A stretch of 57,252 nucleotides of DNA. Source: DASWED01 sp036394995 (GTDB taxonomy: Bacteria; Actinomycetota; UBA4738; JACQTL01). Of this stretch, positions 34,559 through 42,278 are shown piece after piece (within the stretch, counting starts at the first letter, position 1; each line of letters opens with the position of its first letter). The notes below the pieces were generated by a model. That model made no database searches. It had not been told where the DNA came from and worked only from the letters and a program-made list of their open reading frames with translations. The position numbers were made by a program, and so were the translations under genes. The DNA lies in the NCBI GenBank assembly GCA_036394995.1, contig DASWED010000088.1, positions 1-57,252 on the forward strand, written 5' to 3'.

Positions 34559-37216
34559 CTACGGCGAACCCGACAGCGACTCGAGCAGCGCGATCTGATC
34601 CACCAGCACCGCGGCCTCCGCCGTGAGGTCCTCGCGCTTGCGCCGCTCCTTGTCCACGGCCTCCGGCGCGGCCCGGGCCACGAAGTCGTCCTTCGCCAGC
34701 TTCCATTCGCTGCCCTCGAGCTTCGACCGGGTCTCCTCCAGCCGCTTGCGCCGGGCCGCCAGCGCCGGGCCGGGGTCGAACCCATCGGGAACCTGGAGCC
34801 GGGCCTCCCTCCCCCGCACCGACAGCCGCACGAACCGCCCCTCGGGCTCGGTGTCGACGATCGGGGACAGCGTCGCTCCGGACAGCCGCTCCACCGCCTC
34901 CCGCAGCGGCTCCAGCTCCGCGGCCAGCCCGTCCGCCACCACCAGCCGGAACTCCCCGCCGCCGACGATCCCCCGGATCTGGCGTACGTTCGTCACCAGG
35001 TCCCGGACGAACCCGAACGCCGCCTCGGCCTCGGCGTCGACGTGCTCGTCGTGCCCCTCCGGCCACGGGGCCACCATGATCGAGTCGCCGGCGCCGAACC
35101 GCTGCCAGACCTCCTCGGTCACGAACGGCATCACGGGGTGGAGCAGCCGGAGGGTCCGCTCCAGCACCCACGCCAGCACCAGCGAGGCGCGGTGCCGTTC
35201 GTCGGGGGAACCGTTCGACCGGCGCTGCTTCTCGGCCTCGAGGCCCCAGTCGCACAGCTCGGACCAGAAGAACCGGTGGAGGGTCTGGGCGGCCTCGTCG
35301 AAACGGTAGCCGTCCAGGGCCGAGTCCACCTCTTGCAGGCAGGCCTGGTGCCGCGACAGGAGCCACCGCTCGGAGAGGGTTCGTTCCTCCCCGGCCGGCA
35401 GCTCCGGCGCGCCCCCGCCGGCCCGGTACGACCCGAACACCTGCCGCGAGGCGTTCCAGATCTTGTTCGCGAAGTTCCGGGCGGCCTCGATGCCCTCCTT
35501 CGACAGCGGCAGGTTCTGCTGCTCGGGGCCGGCCATGCGAGCCAGCGCGAACCGCAGCGCGTCGGCGCCGTACTGCCCGATCATGTCGAGGGGGTCGATG
35601 ACGTTCCCCAGCGACTTCGACATCTTGCGCCCGGCGGCGTCGCGGACCAGGCCGTGGATGAGGACGTTCCGGAACGGGACGTCGCCCACCAGGTACAACC
35701 CGGACATGATCATCCGGGCCACCCACAGGTACAGGATCTCGTAGCCGGTCACCAGGACGGTGGTGGGGTAGAAGAAGTCCAGGTCCGGGGTCTCCTCCGG
35801 CCACCCCAGCGTGGAGTACGGCCACAGCTGGGACGAGAACCACGTGTCGAGGACGTCGGGGTCCTGTTCGAGATCGGCGGTCCCGCACTCCCGGCACTCC
35901 GTGGGGTCCTCGGTTGCGGCGAACTCGTGGCCGTTCGGGCAGTACCACACCGGGATGCGGTGGCCCCACCACAGCTGTCGCGAGATGTTCCAGTCGCGCA
36001 GCCCTCGGAGCCATTCCAGGTACGCGTTCTGCCAGCGCGGAGGGTGGAACCGGATCCTGCCGTCCTCGGAGGCCTCGATAGCCGGGCCCTTCAGCCGTTC
36101 GACCGCCACGAACCACTGCTTGCCGGAGAGCCACGGCTCGATCTCCGAGTGGCACCGGTAGCAGTGCCCAACCGAGTGCCGGTACGGGCGCTCCTCCTCC
36201 ACCACCCACCCCAGCGCGCGGAGGCGCTCCGCCACGCGGGCGCGGGCCTCGTAGCGGTCCAGGCCCCGGAACTCCTCCGGCGCGGTGTCGGCGACCGTGG
36301 CGTCCGCGTTCAGGATGTTCAGCCGGGGAAGACCCGTTCGTTCGGCGATCTCGAAGTCGTTGGGGTCGTGGGCGGGCGTGACCTTCACGGCGCCCGTCGC
36401 GAACGAGGGATCCACGGCGTCGTCGGCCACGATGGGGAGCTCCCGACCGTCGAAGGGGTGCGTCACGGTCTTCCCGACGAGGGCTGAGTAGCGCTCGTCG
36501 GAGGGGTGCACGGCGATGCCGGTGTCGCCGAGCATCGTCTCGACCCGGGTGGTGGCGACGTCGACGAACCCGCTCCCGTCACTCAGCGCGTAGCGGAAGG
36601 TGACGAGCTCGCCGTCGACCTCCTCGTGCTCCACCTCGGAGTCGGAGAGCGCCGTCCGGTCCTTCGGGCACCAGTTGATGATCCGCTCGCCCCGGTAGAT
36701 GAGGCCGTCGTCGTACATCCGGACGAACGCCACCCTCACTGCGCGGGACAGGCCCTCGTCCATCGTGAATCGCAAGCGATCCCAGTCGCAGGAGTTCCCC
36801 AGGCCCTGCATCTGCACGACGATCCGGTCGCCGTACTGCTCCTTCCACTGCCACACCCGCTCGAGGAAGGCCTCCCGGCCCATCTCGCGGCGGTCGACGC
36901 CTTCCCTGGCCAGCTCCCGCTCCACCACCACCTGCGTGGCGATGCCCGCGTGGTCGGTTCCGGGTAGCCACAGCGCCTCGAACCCCTGCATGCGGGCCCG
37001 CCGGGTCAAGCTGTCCATCAGCGTGTGGCCGAGCGCGTGGCCGATGTGCAGCGCGCCGGTCACGTTCGGCGGCGGCAGCACGATGCAGAACGGCTCCTTC
37101 GACGGATCCGGCTCTGATTGGAACAGGCCGCGTTCGAGCCATGCCCGGTACCACCGCTGCTCGGTGGCGGCCGGGTCGTACTGCGGCGGCATGTCGCGCG
37201 TCGGTTCGATCTCCAT
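34559..37216 (-). CDS. valS: Valyl-tRNA synthetase
   Basis: An 885-residue class I aminoacyl-tRNA synthetase charging tRNA-Val, with editing of Thr. PPPNVTGALHIGHAL carries HIGH at 57-60. The editing domain has TRVETMLGDTGIAVHPSDER, KMSKS is in GRKMSKSLGNVIDPLD, and the C-terminal coiled-coil is charged (ARRKRLEETRSKLEGSEWKL). ATG 37216 has GGAG about 5 bases before it. It heads the valS-folC-ndk group. Length is typical. Confidence 0.97.
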   Translation of the reverse strand: MEIEPTRDMPPQYDPAATEQRWYRAWLERGLFQSEPDPSKEPFCIVLPPPNVTGALHIGHALGHTLMDSLTRRARMQGFEALWLPGTDHAGIATQVVVERELAREGVDRREMGREAFLERVWQWKEQYGDRIVVQMQGLGNSCDWDRLRFTMDEGLSRAVRVAFVRMYDDGLIYRGERIINWCPKDRTALSDSEVEHEEVDGELVTFRYALSDGSGFVDVATTRVETMLGDTGIAVHPSDERYSALVGKTVTHPFDGRELPIVADDAVDPSFATGAVKVTPAHDPNDFEIAERTGLPRLNILNADATVADTAPEEFRGLDRYEARARVAERLRALGWVVEEERPYRHSVGHCYRCHSEIEPWLSGKQWFVAVERLKGPAIEASEDGRIRFHPPRWQNAYLEWLRGLRDWNISRQLWWGHRIPVWYCPNGHEFAATEDPTECRECGTADLEQDPDVLDTWFSSQLWPYSTLGWPEETPDLDFFYPTTVLVTGYEILYLWVARMIMSGLYLVGDVPFRNVLIHGLVRDAAGRKMSKSLGNVIDPLDMIGQYGADALRFALARMAGPEQQNLPLSKEGIEAARNFANKIWNASRQVFGSYRAGGGAPELPAGEERTLSERWLLSRHQACLQEVDSALDGYRFDEAAQTLHRFFWSELCDWGLEAEKQRRSNGSPDERHRASLVLAWVLERTLRLLHPVMPFVTEEVWQRFGAGDSIMVAPWPEGHDEHVDAEAEAAFGFVRDLVTNVRQIRGIVGGGEFRLVVADGLAAELEPLREAVERLSGATLSPIVDTEPEGRFVRLSVRGREARLQVPDGFDPGPALAARRKRLEETRSKLEGSEWKLAKDDFVARAAPEAVDKERRKREDLTAEAAVLVDQIALLESLSGSP

Positions 37217-37261
37217 GTGTCTCCGGTGTGGTCCGAGGGGGGGTCGCCGCGGAGCCGCGCC

Positions 37262-37327
37262 CTAGCGGGGCTCGCGCGGCACGGCTACGCCGACGGGCTC
37301 GGTGGCGTGGCGGTCGCGGCGGCGCAT
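37262..37327 (-). CDS. Possible 21-codon leader peptide upstream of valS
   Basis: Between the valS start and the divergent gene lies a short frame encoding MRRRDRHATEPVGVAVPREP then R. Three Val codons fall within five residues (VGVAV). Directly downstream is a GC-rich stretch able to form a hairpin before the valS ribosome binding site. That layout would suit Val-sensitive attenuation, but a ribosome binding site is not obvious and chance is quite possible in GC-rich DNA. Confidence 0.2.
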   Translation of the reverse strand: MRRRDRHATEPVGVAVPREPR

Positions 37328-37417
37328 CGTGGGGCCATGATAGCCGAGCCTCCCGCGACGATCCCCGATGTGGCCCCGGAGCCGCCCAGGGAGTAGGGTC
37401 GGCCGGAGGTGTCGCCC

Positions 37418-38356
37418 ATGCGTAGGTTCGTCGCTGTCGCGTTCCTGTTCGTGGTGATCCTGGGGATCGCGGTCCCTGCTCAAGCTGACGCCCGGAGTCT
37501 CGGGCGCATCGTCGTCCTGAACGGGCGCACGGAGGTGGCCGAGGGCGAGACCGCCACCGAGGTCGTGGTGTTCCGCGGCCGGACCGTGATCGACGGTGAC
37601 GTGAACGGCTCGGTCGTCGTGTTCGACGGCGCCACGAGGATCTCGGGCGACGTCCGCGACAACGTGCTGGTGTTCCGGGGGAACGTCGTGGTGACGTCCG
37701 GGGCGCACATCGGCGGCGACCTCGTGACGAACACCCGGCCCGACGTGGACCCGGTCGCCACCATCGACGGTGAACGGAGGCGGGTGGCGAACCTGCAGTT
37801 CGCCGGCTATTCGTTCCTGGTCCGGATCCTGGTGTGGCTGGCGTTCAGCGTGTCGGTCCTGGTGCTGGGCCTGCTGATGGTGAGCCTGCTCCCGGGAGCG
37901 ATGGAGTCGGCGGCAAGGGCATCCCGTACCGTCGGCGCGACCCTCGGATGGGGCCTCCTCATGCTGATCGGGCTGCCGGTGTCGGCCGTGTTGGTGTCGG
38001 TCACCCTGGTGGGGCTCCCCCTGGGCCTGGCCCTCCTCCTCGGGCTTTGGTTGCTGTTCACGCTGGGGTACACGGTGGGGACGTTCGCGGTCGGCCGGTG
38101 GATCCTGAAGGCGCCCCGCGGGCGGATGAAGGCGTTCCTGGCCGGCTGGGGCATCGCCCGGGCGCTGGCGCTGATCCCGGTCGTGGGCGGGCTGGCGTGG
38201 ACGCTGATGGCGATCGCCGGCCTCGGAGCGACCACAGTGGCCGTGTGGCGATCCCGCCGCGCCGTCCGCGAGGCGGAGGCCGGCGCCGCGCCTGCGGCCG
38301 GACCTCCGCTCCTCCCGCCTCCGCCAGCGGCGCCTGCAACCGAACCCGCCACCTGA
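37418..38356 (+). CDS. Membrane protein with exported bactofilin-like repeats
   Basis: A 312-residue protein. It has a signal-like N-terminus (MRRFVAVAFLFVVILGIAVP) and a beta-repeat section VVVFRGRTVIDGDVNGSVVV, then FDGATRISGDVRDNVLVFRG, with turns spaced as in bactofilin or polymer-forming cytoskeletal repeats. About four membrane helices follow, then a Pro/Ala-rich tail. The ATG at 37418 has GGAGG spaced 6 bases. The combination of an exported repeat sheet and a membrane domain suggests an envelope protein. It is divergent from valS. Confidence 0.7.
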   Translation: MRRFVAVAFLFVVILGIAVPAQADARSLGRIVVLNGRTEVAEGETATEVVVFRGRTVIDGDVNGSVVVFDGATRISGDVRDNVLVFRGNVVVTSGAHIGGDLVTNTRPDVDPVATIDGERRRVANLQFAGYSFLVRILVWLAFSVSVLVLGLLMVSLLPGAMESAARASRTVGATLGWGLLMLIGLPVSAVLVSVTLVGLPLGLALLLGLWLLFTLGYTVGTFAVGRWILKAPRGRMKAFLAGWGIARALALIPVVGGLAWTLMAIAGLGATTVAVWRSRRAVREAEAGAAPAAGPPLLPPPPAAPATEPAT

Positions 38357-38451
38357 TACCTGACCTCACGACGGACCTGACTTGACTTACTGGCCGTGCG
38401 CGGTCAGGCTGCCCGGCGCCCACACTCGTCCGATGGAGAGGAGTATTCGAC

Positions 38452-38751
38452 ATGGTCGCTCGGATGACCGTCACGATGTACCCGACCGAGATGGTGGATC
38501 AGCTGGAGCAGGCGGCGCTGCGGGCGGGGCAGCAGATGGCCCCGATGATCAAGTCGATGCCCGGCTTCAAGGGCGGCTATTGGATGGCCGACCGGTCCAC
38601 CGGGCGGTTCATCGGCCTCACGTTCTGGGAGACCGAGGAGAACGCGCAGGGCTACGAGGCCGCCACGGCCCAGCTCCGGGCCCAGGCCGGCGCGGGCCAG
38701 CCCCAGCAGGCCATCGAGCACTTCGAGGTGTACGACACCATGATGCCGTAG
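38452..38751 (+). CDS. Small ABM-like (dimeric alpha/beta barrel) protein
   Basis: A 99-residue protein with AGGAG about 8 bases before its ATG. The pattern MVARMTVTMYPTEMVDQLEQ, AAPMIKSMPGFKGGYWMADR, then FIGLTFWETEENAQGYE and VEHFEVYD is that of a ferredoxin-like ABM monooxygenase-type subunit (dimer). These usually act in small-molecule detoxification or oxidation. The catalytic residue is not clear and the substrate is unknown. Confidence 0.75.
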   Translation: MVARMTVTMYPTEMVDQLEQAALRAGQQMAPMIKSMPGFKGGYWMADRSTGRFIGLTFWETEENAQGYEAATAQLRAQAGAGQPQQAIEHFEVYDTMMP

Positions 38752-38789
38752 GGCGTCGCGGCTTCCGCCGCCGGCTCCCATGCGCGTGT

Positions 38790-38802
38790 CATACTCCGTA
38801 TG
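38790..38802. promoter_or_regulatory. Palindrome CATAC-TCC-GTATG before the antitoxin start
   Basis: A perfect 5-base inverted repeat with a 3-base spacer ends 2 bases before the ATG of the ribbon-helix-helix gene and contains a -10-like CATACT. It fits an autoregulatory operator of a VapB-type repressor. Confidence 0.45.
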
Positions 38803-38804
38803 TC

Positions 38805-39071
38805 ATGCAGCGAACGACCAGGGTCCTGGCCGTCTCGGTCCCGCCGGGTGCGGCCGACGAGTTCGAACGCTTGGCCCGGGACGAGGGCCGGAACAAGAGC
38901 GAGCTGTTCCGGGAGATGCTGCGCGTGTACCGCGCGTACCGGGAGACCGGGACGTTCGAGTCGCTCCAGCGCTACGGCGCGGCGCGGGCCAGGGCCCTTC
39001 GGGTCCGGGACGAGAGCGATGTCGCGCGGCTGGTCGCCGAGCTCCGCGCCGGCCGCTCGCCCGCCCGGTGA
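38805..39071 (+). CDS. Ribbon-helix-helix antitoxin-like protein (VapB type)
   Basis: An 88-residue basic protein. The N-terminal 45 residues (TRVLAVSVPPGAADEFERLA, then RDEGRNKSELFREMLRVY) fit a MetJ/Arc-type ribbon-helix-helix DNA-binding fold. The C-terminal half is helical and could wrap a toxin. The next gene starts inside its stop codon (GTGA), typical of toxin-antitoxin pairs. Its partner is truncated, so it may now act only as a repressor. Confidence 0.75.
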   Translation: MQRTTRVLAVSVPPGAADEFERLARDEGRNKSELFREMLRVYRAYRETGTFESLQRYGAARARALRVRDESDVARLVAELRAGRSPAR

Positions 39072-39292
39072 GAGCGACCCCCACGACCGAGGCCCTGGTC
39101 TCGGCGTTCGTCTTGCCCGGGAGCACCTCGGAGGAGGTCGTTCGCGAGGCGATCGAGGGACGGCTGGGGCTATTGGTCTCGATCCCGATGCTGGCCGAGT
39201 TCGGCCGGGCGCTCCAGGAGGGGTTCGGCTGGGACGGACCCTCGGCCGCGGAGGCGGTCGCTCAGCTGGTCCGGATCGGCGTGATGGAGTGA
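39068..39292 (+). pseudogene. Truncated PIN-domain toxin (VapC-like), inactive
   Basis: A 74-residue remnant of a PIN nuclease. It reads TTEALVSAFVLPGSTSEEVV, REAIEGRLGLLVSIPMLAEF, lining up with the usual DTNVLVSA...LV.SP.LLAEF region. The first catalytic Asp of DTN is replaced (TTE). A stop comes at about half the normal ~135 residues, so the later Asp residues are missing. The Glu in LAEF remains. It overlaps the antitoxin stop by 4 bases. It should have no nuclease activity. Confidence 0.65.
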
Positions 39293-39296
39293 GGCG

Positions 39297-40226
39297 TCAG
39301 CTGAGCGTGCTGGCCAGCAGGACGCGATTCGCGAAGTACGTGCCGGTGGCTCCGGAGGGCAGCAGGTCGTAGGTGAACCCGCCGGCGTAGGCGACGCGCC
39401 TCGCCGACACCACCCGGGTGCCCTCGAACGACTGGCCGGCCCGGAGGTCGCCGACCCGGGATCCGTCCGGCGTGGGGTGGCCGGGCGAGACCAGCACGGT
39501 TCGGCCGTCGGCGAGGACCAGGCGCACCACCATGTGGGTCGCCGGCACCGGCGTGCGACCGATGCGGAGCACCGTCGCCCGGACCCGGTGCCCGGTGCGG
39601 TCCGTGGTCCACACGGTCATCCCGACGCGGACGTCCTGGACCGCCACCGGTCCGTTCGGCGTGGAGATCACGACGCCGCGGGCCAGGCAGATCGGACAGT
39701 TCAGCGGTTCGCCGGGCTGCTTCTCCCCGAGGTCGACTTTGCCGAACGCATCCACCGTGCCCGACACATGGGAGTTCGCGTAGTCCCCGCCCTGATCCGC
39801 CACCAGCAGCGAAAAGGAGAATCCGTCGTCGGCCGGCGTGAGGTCGATGACCTGGATCTGCTTGTAGTCCTCGTTGATCGTGATGAGGTCGTCATCGGAG
39901 AGGTTGCCGGGGTCGAGCCCCTCGAACTCGACGATCGCGTCGAAGGCCTCCCTGTCCCTGCGGATCTCCGGCATCCGCTGCTTGGCGTTCTGCAACGCCG
40001 TCCCGCGCCCGATCGGATACACGTCCGGGTCGCAGTAGGACAGGTGCCCGCCCACCGCATCGAGCACCCGCAGCTTCAACGCAGCCTGCGTCAGCGGTTC
40101 CCCCGACGGTGACGGCGAAGGGGAAGGGGGCGAAGGGCTCGGGGTCGACCCGGGGGACTTCGCGCCGCACGCCACGCCCAGCACCACCATCAGGGCGATG
40201 AAGGGCATCAACGCGCGGCGGGTCAT
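39297..40226 (-). CDS. Lipoprotein with C-terminal Hint (Hedgehog/intein) domain
   Basis: A 309-residue protein with lipobox LGVAC (Cys20), a Pro/Ser linker (26-42), an unknown middle domain (about 43-175) and a Hint domain from Cys180 to the end. Hint marks: block A CLARGVVISTPNGPVAVQDV with VG, then a threonine/His region (THMVVRLVLADG), block B LVSPGHPTPDG (His250), and an ending TYDLLPSGATGTYFANRVLL with Asn300. Hint domains cleave their own N-terminus through Cys chemistry. Here the Cys180 side is a lipid-anchored protein, so cleavage would release or lipid-link the middle domain. Hint domains are also known next to polymorphic toxins. There are 4 bases to the PIN remnant's stop. Confidence 0.75.
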   Translation of the reverse strand: MTRRALMPFIALMVVLGVACGAKSPGSTPSPSPPSPSPSPSGEPLTQAALKLRVLDAVGGHLSYCDPDVYPIGRGTALQNAKQRMPEIRRDREAFDAIVEFEGLDPGNLSDDDLITINEDYKQIQVIDLTPADDGFSFSLLVADQGGDYANSHVSGTVDAFGKVDLGEKQPGEPLNCPICLARGVVISTPNGPVAVQDVRVGMTVWTTDRTGHRVRATVLRIGRTPVPATHMVVRLVLADGRTVLVSPGHPTPDGSRVGDLRAGQSFEGTRVVSARRVAYAGGFTYDLLPSGATGTYFANRVLLASTLS

Positions 40227-40299
40227 GGTGTCGTTTGGACGACGTTTCGCTCAGAGTGGTTCCCGCGCAGGAGCATCTCGACGCGACCGCGACTGCGGC

Positions 40300-41568
40300 C
40301 TACGCGGTGCGTTCCTTGGGGGTGCGGGTCTTGGCGGCGGTCTCCCGGGGGACGAGGGTGGGGTTGACGCCGGAGAGCACGACGTCGGCGTTGATCTCGC
40401 ACCTGGTCACGTCCTTGCGGGAGGGGAGCTCGTACATCACGTTGAGGAGGACCTCCTCCATGATGGCCCGCAGGCCGCGGGCGCCGGTTCCCCGAAGGAG
40501 GCACTGGTCGGCGATGGCCTCCAGCGAGTCGTCCGTGAACTCCAGCTCCACGCCGTCGAACTCGAAGAACTTGCGGTACTGGCGGACCAGCGCGTTCTTC
40601 GGCTTCGTGAGGATGTCCACCAACGCGCCCTTGTCCAGGTTGTGCACGTGGGAGATGACCGGCAGCCGGCCCACGAACTCCGGGATCAGCCCGTACTTCA
40701 ACAGGTCCTCCGGCAACACGTGCGACAGGATCTCGCCGACGTCCTTCTCCCCCGCCGGGCGGATCTCGGCGCCGAACCCGACGCCCTTCTTCCCGATGCG
40801 GGACTCGATGACCTTCTCCAGCCCGGCGAACGCGCCCCCGCAGATGAACAGGATGTTCGTGGTGTCGATCTGGATGAACTCCTGGTGGGGATGCTTGCGT
40901 CCGCCCTGCGGCGGCACCGAGGCCGTGGTGCCCTCCAGGATCTTCAGCAGGGCCTGCTGGACGCCCTCGCCGGAGACGTCACGGGTGATCGAGGGGTTCT
41001 CGGACTTCCGGGCGATCTTGTCGATCTCGTCGATGTAGATGATCCCGGTCTCGGCCTTCTTCACGTCGAAGTCGGCGGCCTGGATCAGTTTCAGCAGGAT
41101 GTTCTCGACGTCCTCACCGACGTAGCCGGCTTCCGTCAGCGCCGTGGCGTCGGCGATGGCGAAGGGCACGTTCAGCATCTTGGCCAGGGTCTGGGCCAGG
41201 AGCGTCTTGCCGCACCCGGTGGGACCGAGGACCAGGATGTTCGACTTCTGCAGCTCGACGTCGTCGTTCTTCTGGCCGACCTGGATCCGCTTGTAGTGGT
41301 TGTAGACGGCGACGGCCATGACCTTCTTGGCCTGGTCCTGGCCGATCACGTAGTCCTCGAGGAACTGGTAGATCTCGCGGGGCTTCGGAAGCTCCTCGAG
41401 CTTGAGCTCGGAGGTCTCGGAGAGCTCCTCCTCGATGATCTCGTTGCACAGGTCGATGCACTCGTCGCAGATGTACACGCCCGGCCCGGCGATGAGCTTC
41501 TTGACCTGCTTCTGCGACTTCCCGCAGAACGAGCACTTCAGAAGGTCTGAGTCTCCGAACTTCGCCAT
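40300..41568 (-). CDS. clpX: ATP-dependent protease ATPase subunit ClpX
   Basis: A 422-residue AAA+ unfoldase that feeds proteins to ClpP. The N-terminal zinc-binding domain has Cys12, Cys15, Cys34 and Cys37. The AAA+ core has GPTGCGKT (Walker A), IYIDEIDKIA (Walker B) and the pore loop AGYVGEDVE. IGKKGVGF lies near the ClpP-contact region. An ATG at 41568 is preferred over one five codons upstream because GGGAAC lies before it. It is downstream of clpP by about 78 bases, the common tig-clpP-clpX order. Confidence 0.97.
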   Translation of the reverse strand: MAKFGDSDLLKCSFCGKSQKQVKKLIAGPGVYICDECIDLCNEIIEEELSETSELKLEELPKPREIYQFLEDYVIGQDQAKKVMAVAVYNHYKRIQVGQKNDDVELQKSNILVLGPTGCGKTLLAQTLAKMLNVPFAIADATALTEAGYVGEDVENILLKLIQAADFDVKKAETGIIYIDEIDKIARKSENPSITRDVSGEGVQQALLKILEGTTASVPPQGGRKHPHQEFIQIDTTNILFICGGAFAGLEKVIESRIGKKGVGFGAEIRPAGEKDVGEILSHVLPEDLLKYGLIPEFVGRLPVISHVHNLDKGALVDILTKPKNALVRQYRKFFEFDGVELEFTDDSLEAIADQCLLRGTGARGLRAIMEEVLLNVMYELPSRKDVTRCEINADVVLSGVNPTLVPRETAAKTRTPKERTA

Positions 41569-41646
41569 GTTCCCGGCCCCCACCCGTCCCTTCGAGACCG
41601 TGGCTCCGCCGGATCGGGCTCACCCGGCGCAACCCTTTGGACGATC

Positions 41647-42276
41647 CTACGAGCCTCCAGCGGCCGCTGCTGCGAGTTCGGGTCGAATCTTGCGGCTGCT
41701 GATCACCTCGTCGATGACCCCGTACTCCTTGGCCTGCTCCGCCGTCATGATGAAGTCGCGGTCCGTGTCGCGGCCGATCTTCTCGATGGTCTGTCCGGTG
41801 TGCAGCGCCAGGATCTCGTCGAGGAGCTTGCGGTACCGGAGGATCTCCTTGGCCTGGATCTCGATGTCCACGGCCTGGCCGGACGCTCCACCGTGCGGCT
41901 GGTGGATCAGGACGCGCGAGTGCGGGAGCGCGAAGCGCTTGCCCCGGGCGCCGGCGGCGAGGAGCACCGCCGCGGCCGACGCGGCCTGGCCCATCACGAT
42001 CGTGGAGACGTCGCTCCGGATGTACTGCATGGTGTCGTACACCGCGAACAGGGACGTGATGTCGCCGCCCGGCGAGTTGATGTACAGGTTGATGTCCTTG
42101 TCGGGCTCCTCGGACTCGAGGTGCAGCAGCTGGGCCATGACCAGGTTGCCCATCTGGTCGTCGATCGGCGTGCCGAGGAACACGATGCGCTCCTTCAGCA
42201 GGCGCGAGTAGATGTCGAACGAACGCTCGCCCCGGTTCGTCTGCTCGATGACGACGGGAACCAGATAATCCTTCAT
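41647..42276 (-). CDS. clpP: ATP-dependent Clp protease proteolytic subunit ClpP
   Basis: A 209-residue self-compartmentalising serine protease. The catalytic Ser100 (GQAASAAAVLL), His125 (LIHQPHGG) and Asp near 172-174 (DTDRDF) are all present. The protein starts MKDYLVPVVIEQTNRGERSFD, the usual ClpP. Only one clpP lies here, whereas actinobacteria commonly have clpP1-clpP2 in tandem; a second copy elsewhere cannot be excluded. It follows tig by 2 bases. Confidence 0.96.
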   Translation of the reverse strand: MKDYLVPVVIEQTNRGERSFDIYSRLLKERIVFLGTPIDDQMGNLVMAQLLHLESEEPDKDINLYINSPGGDITSLFAVYDTMQYIRSDVSTIVMGQAASAAAVLLAAGARGKRFALPHSRVLIHQPHGGASGQAVDIEIQAKEILRYRKLLDEILALHTGQTIEKIGRDTDRDFIMTAEQAKEYGVIDEVISSRKIRPELAAAAAGGS

Positions 42277-42278
42277 GC

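Noticed and set aside
37217..37417. T-box riboswitch upstream of valS
   Set aside because: The conserved T-box core and specifier loop are not seen, only GC-rich inverted repeats.
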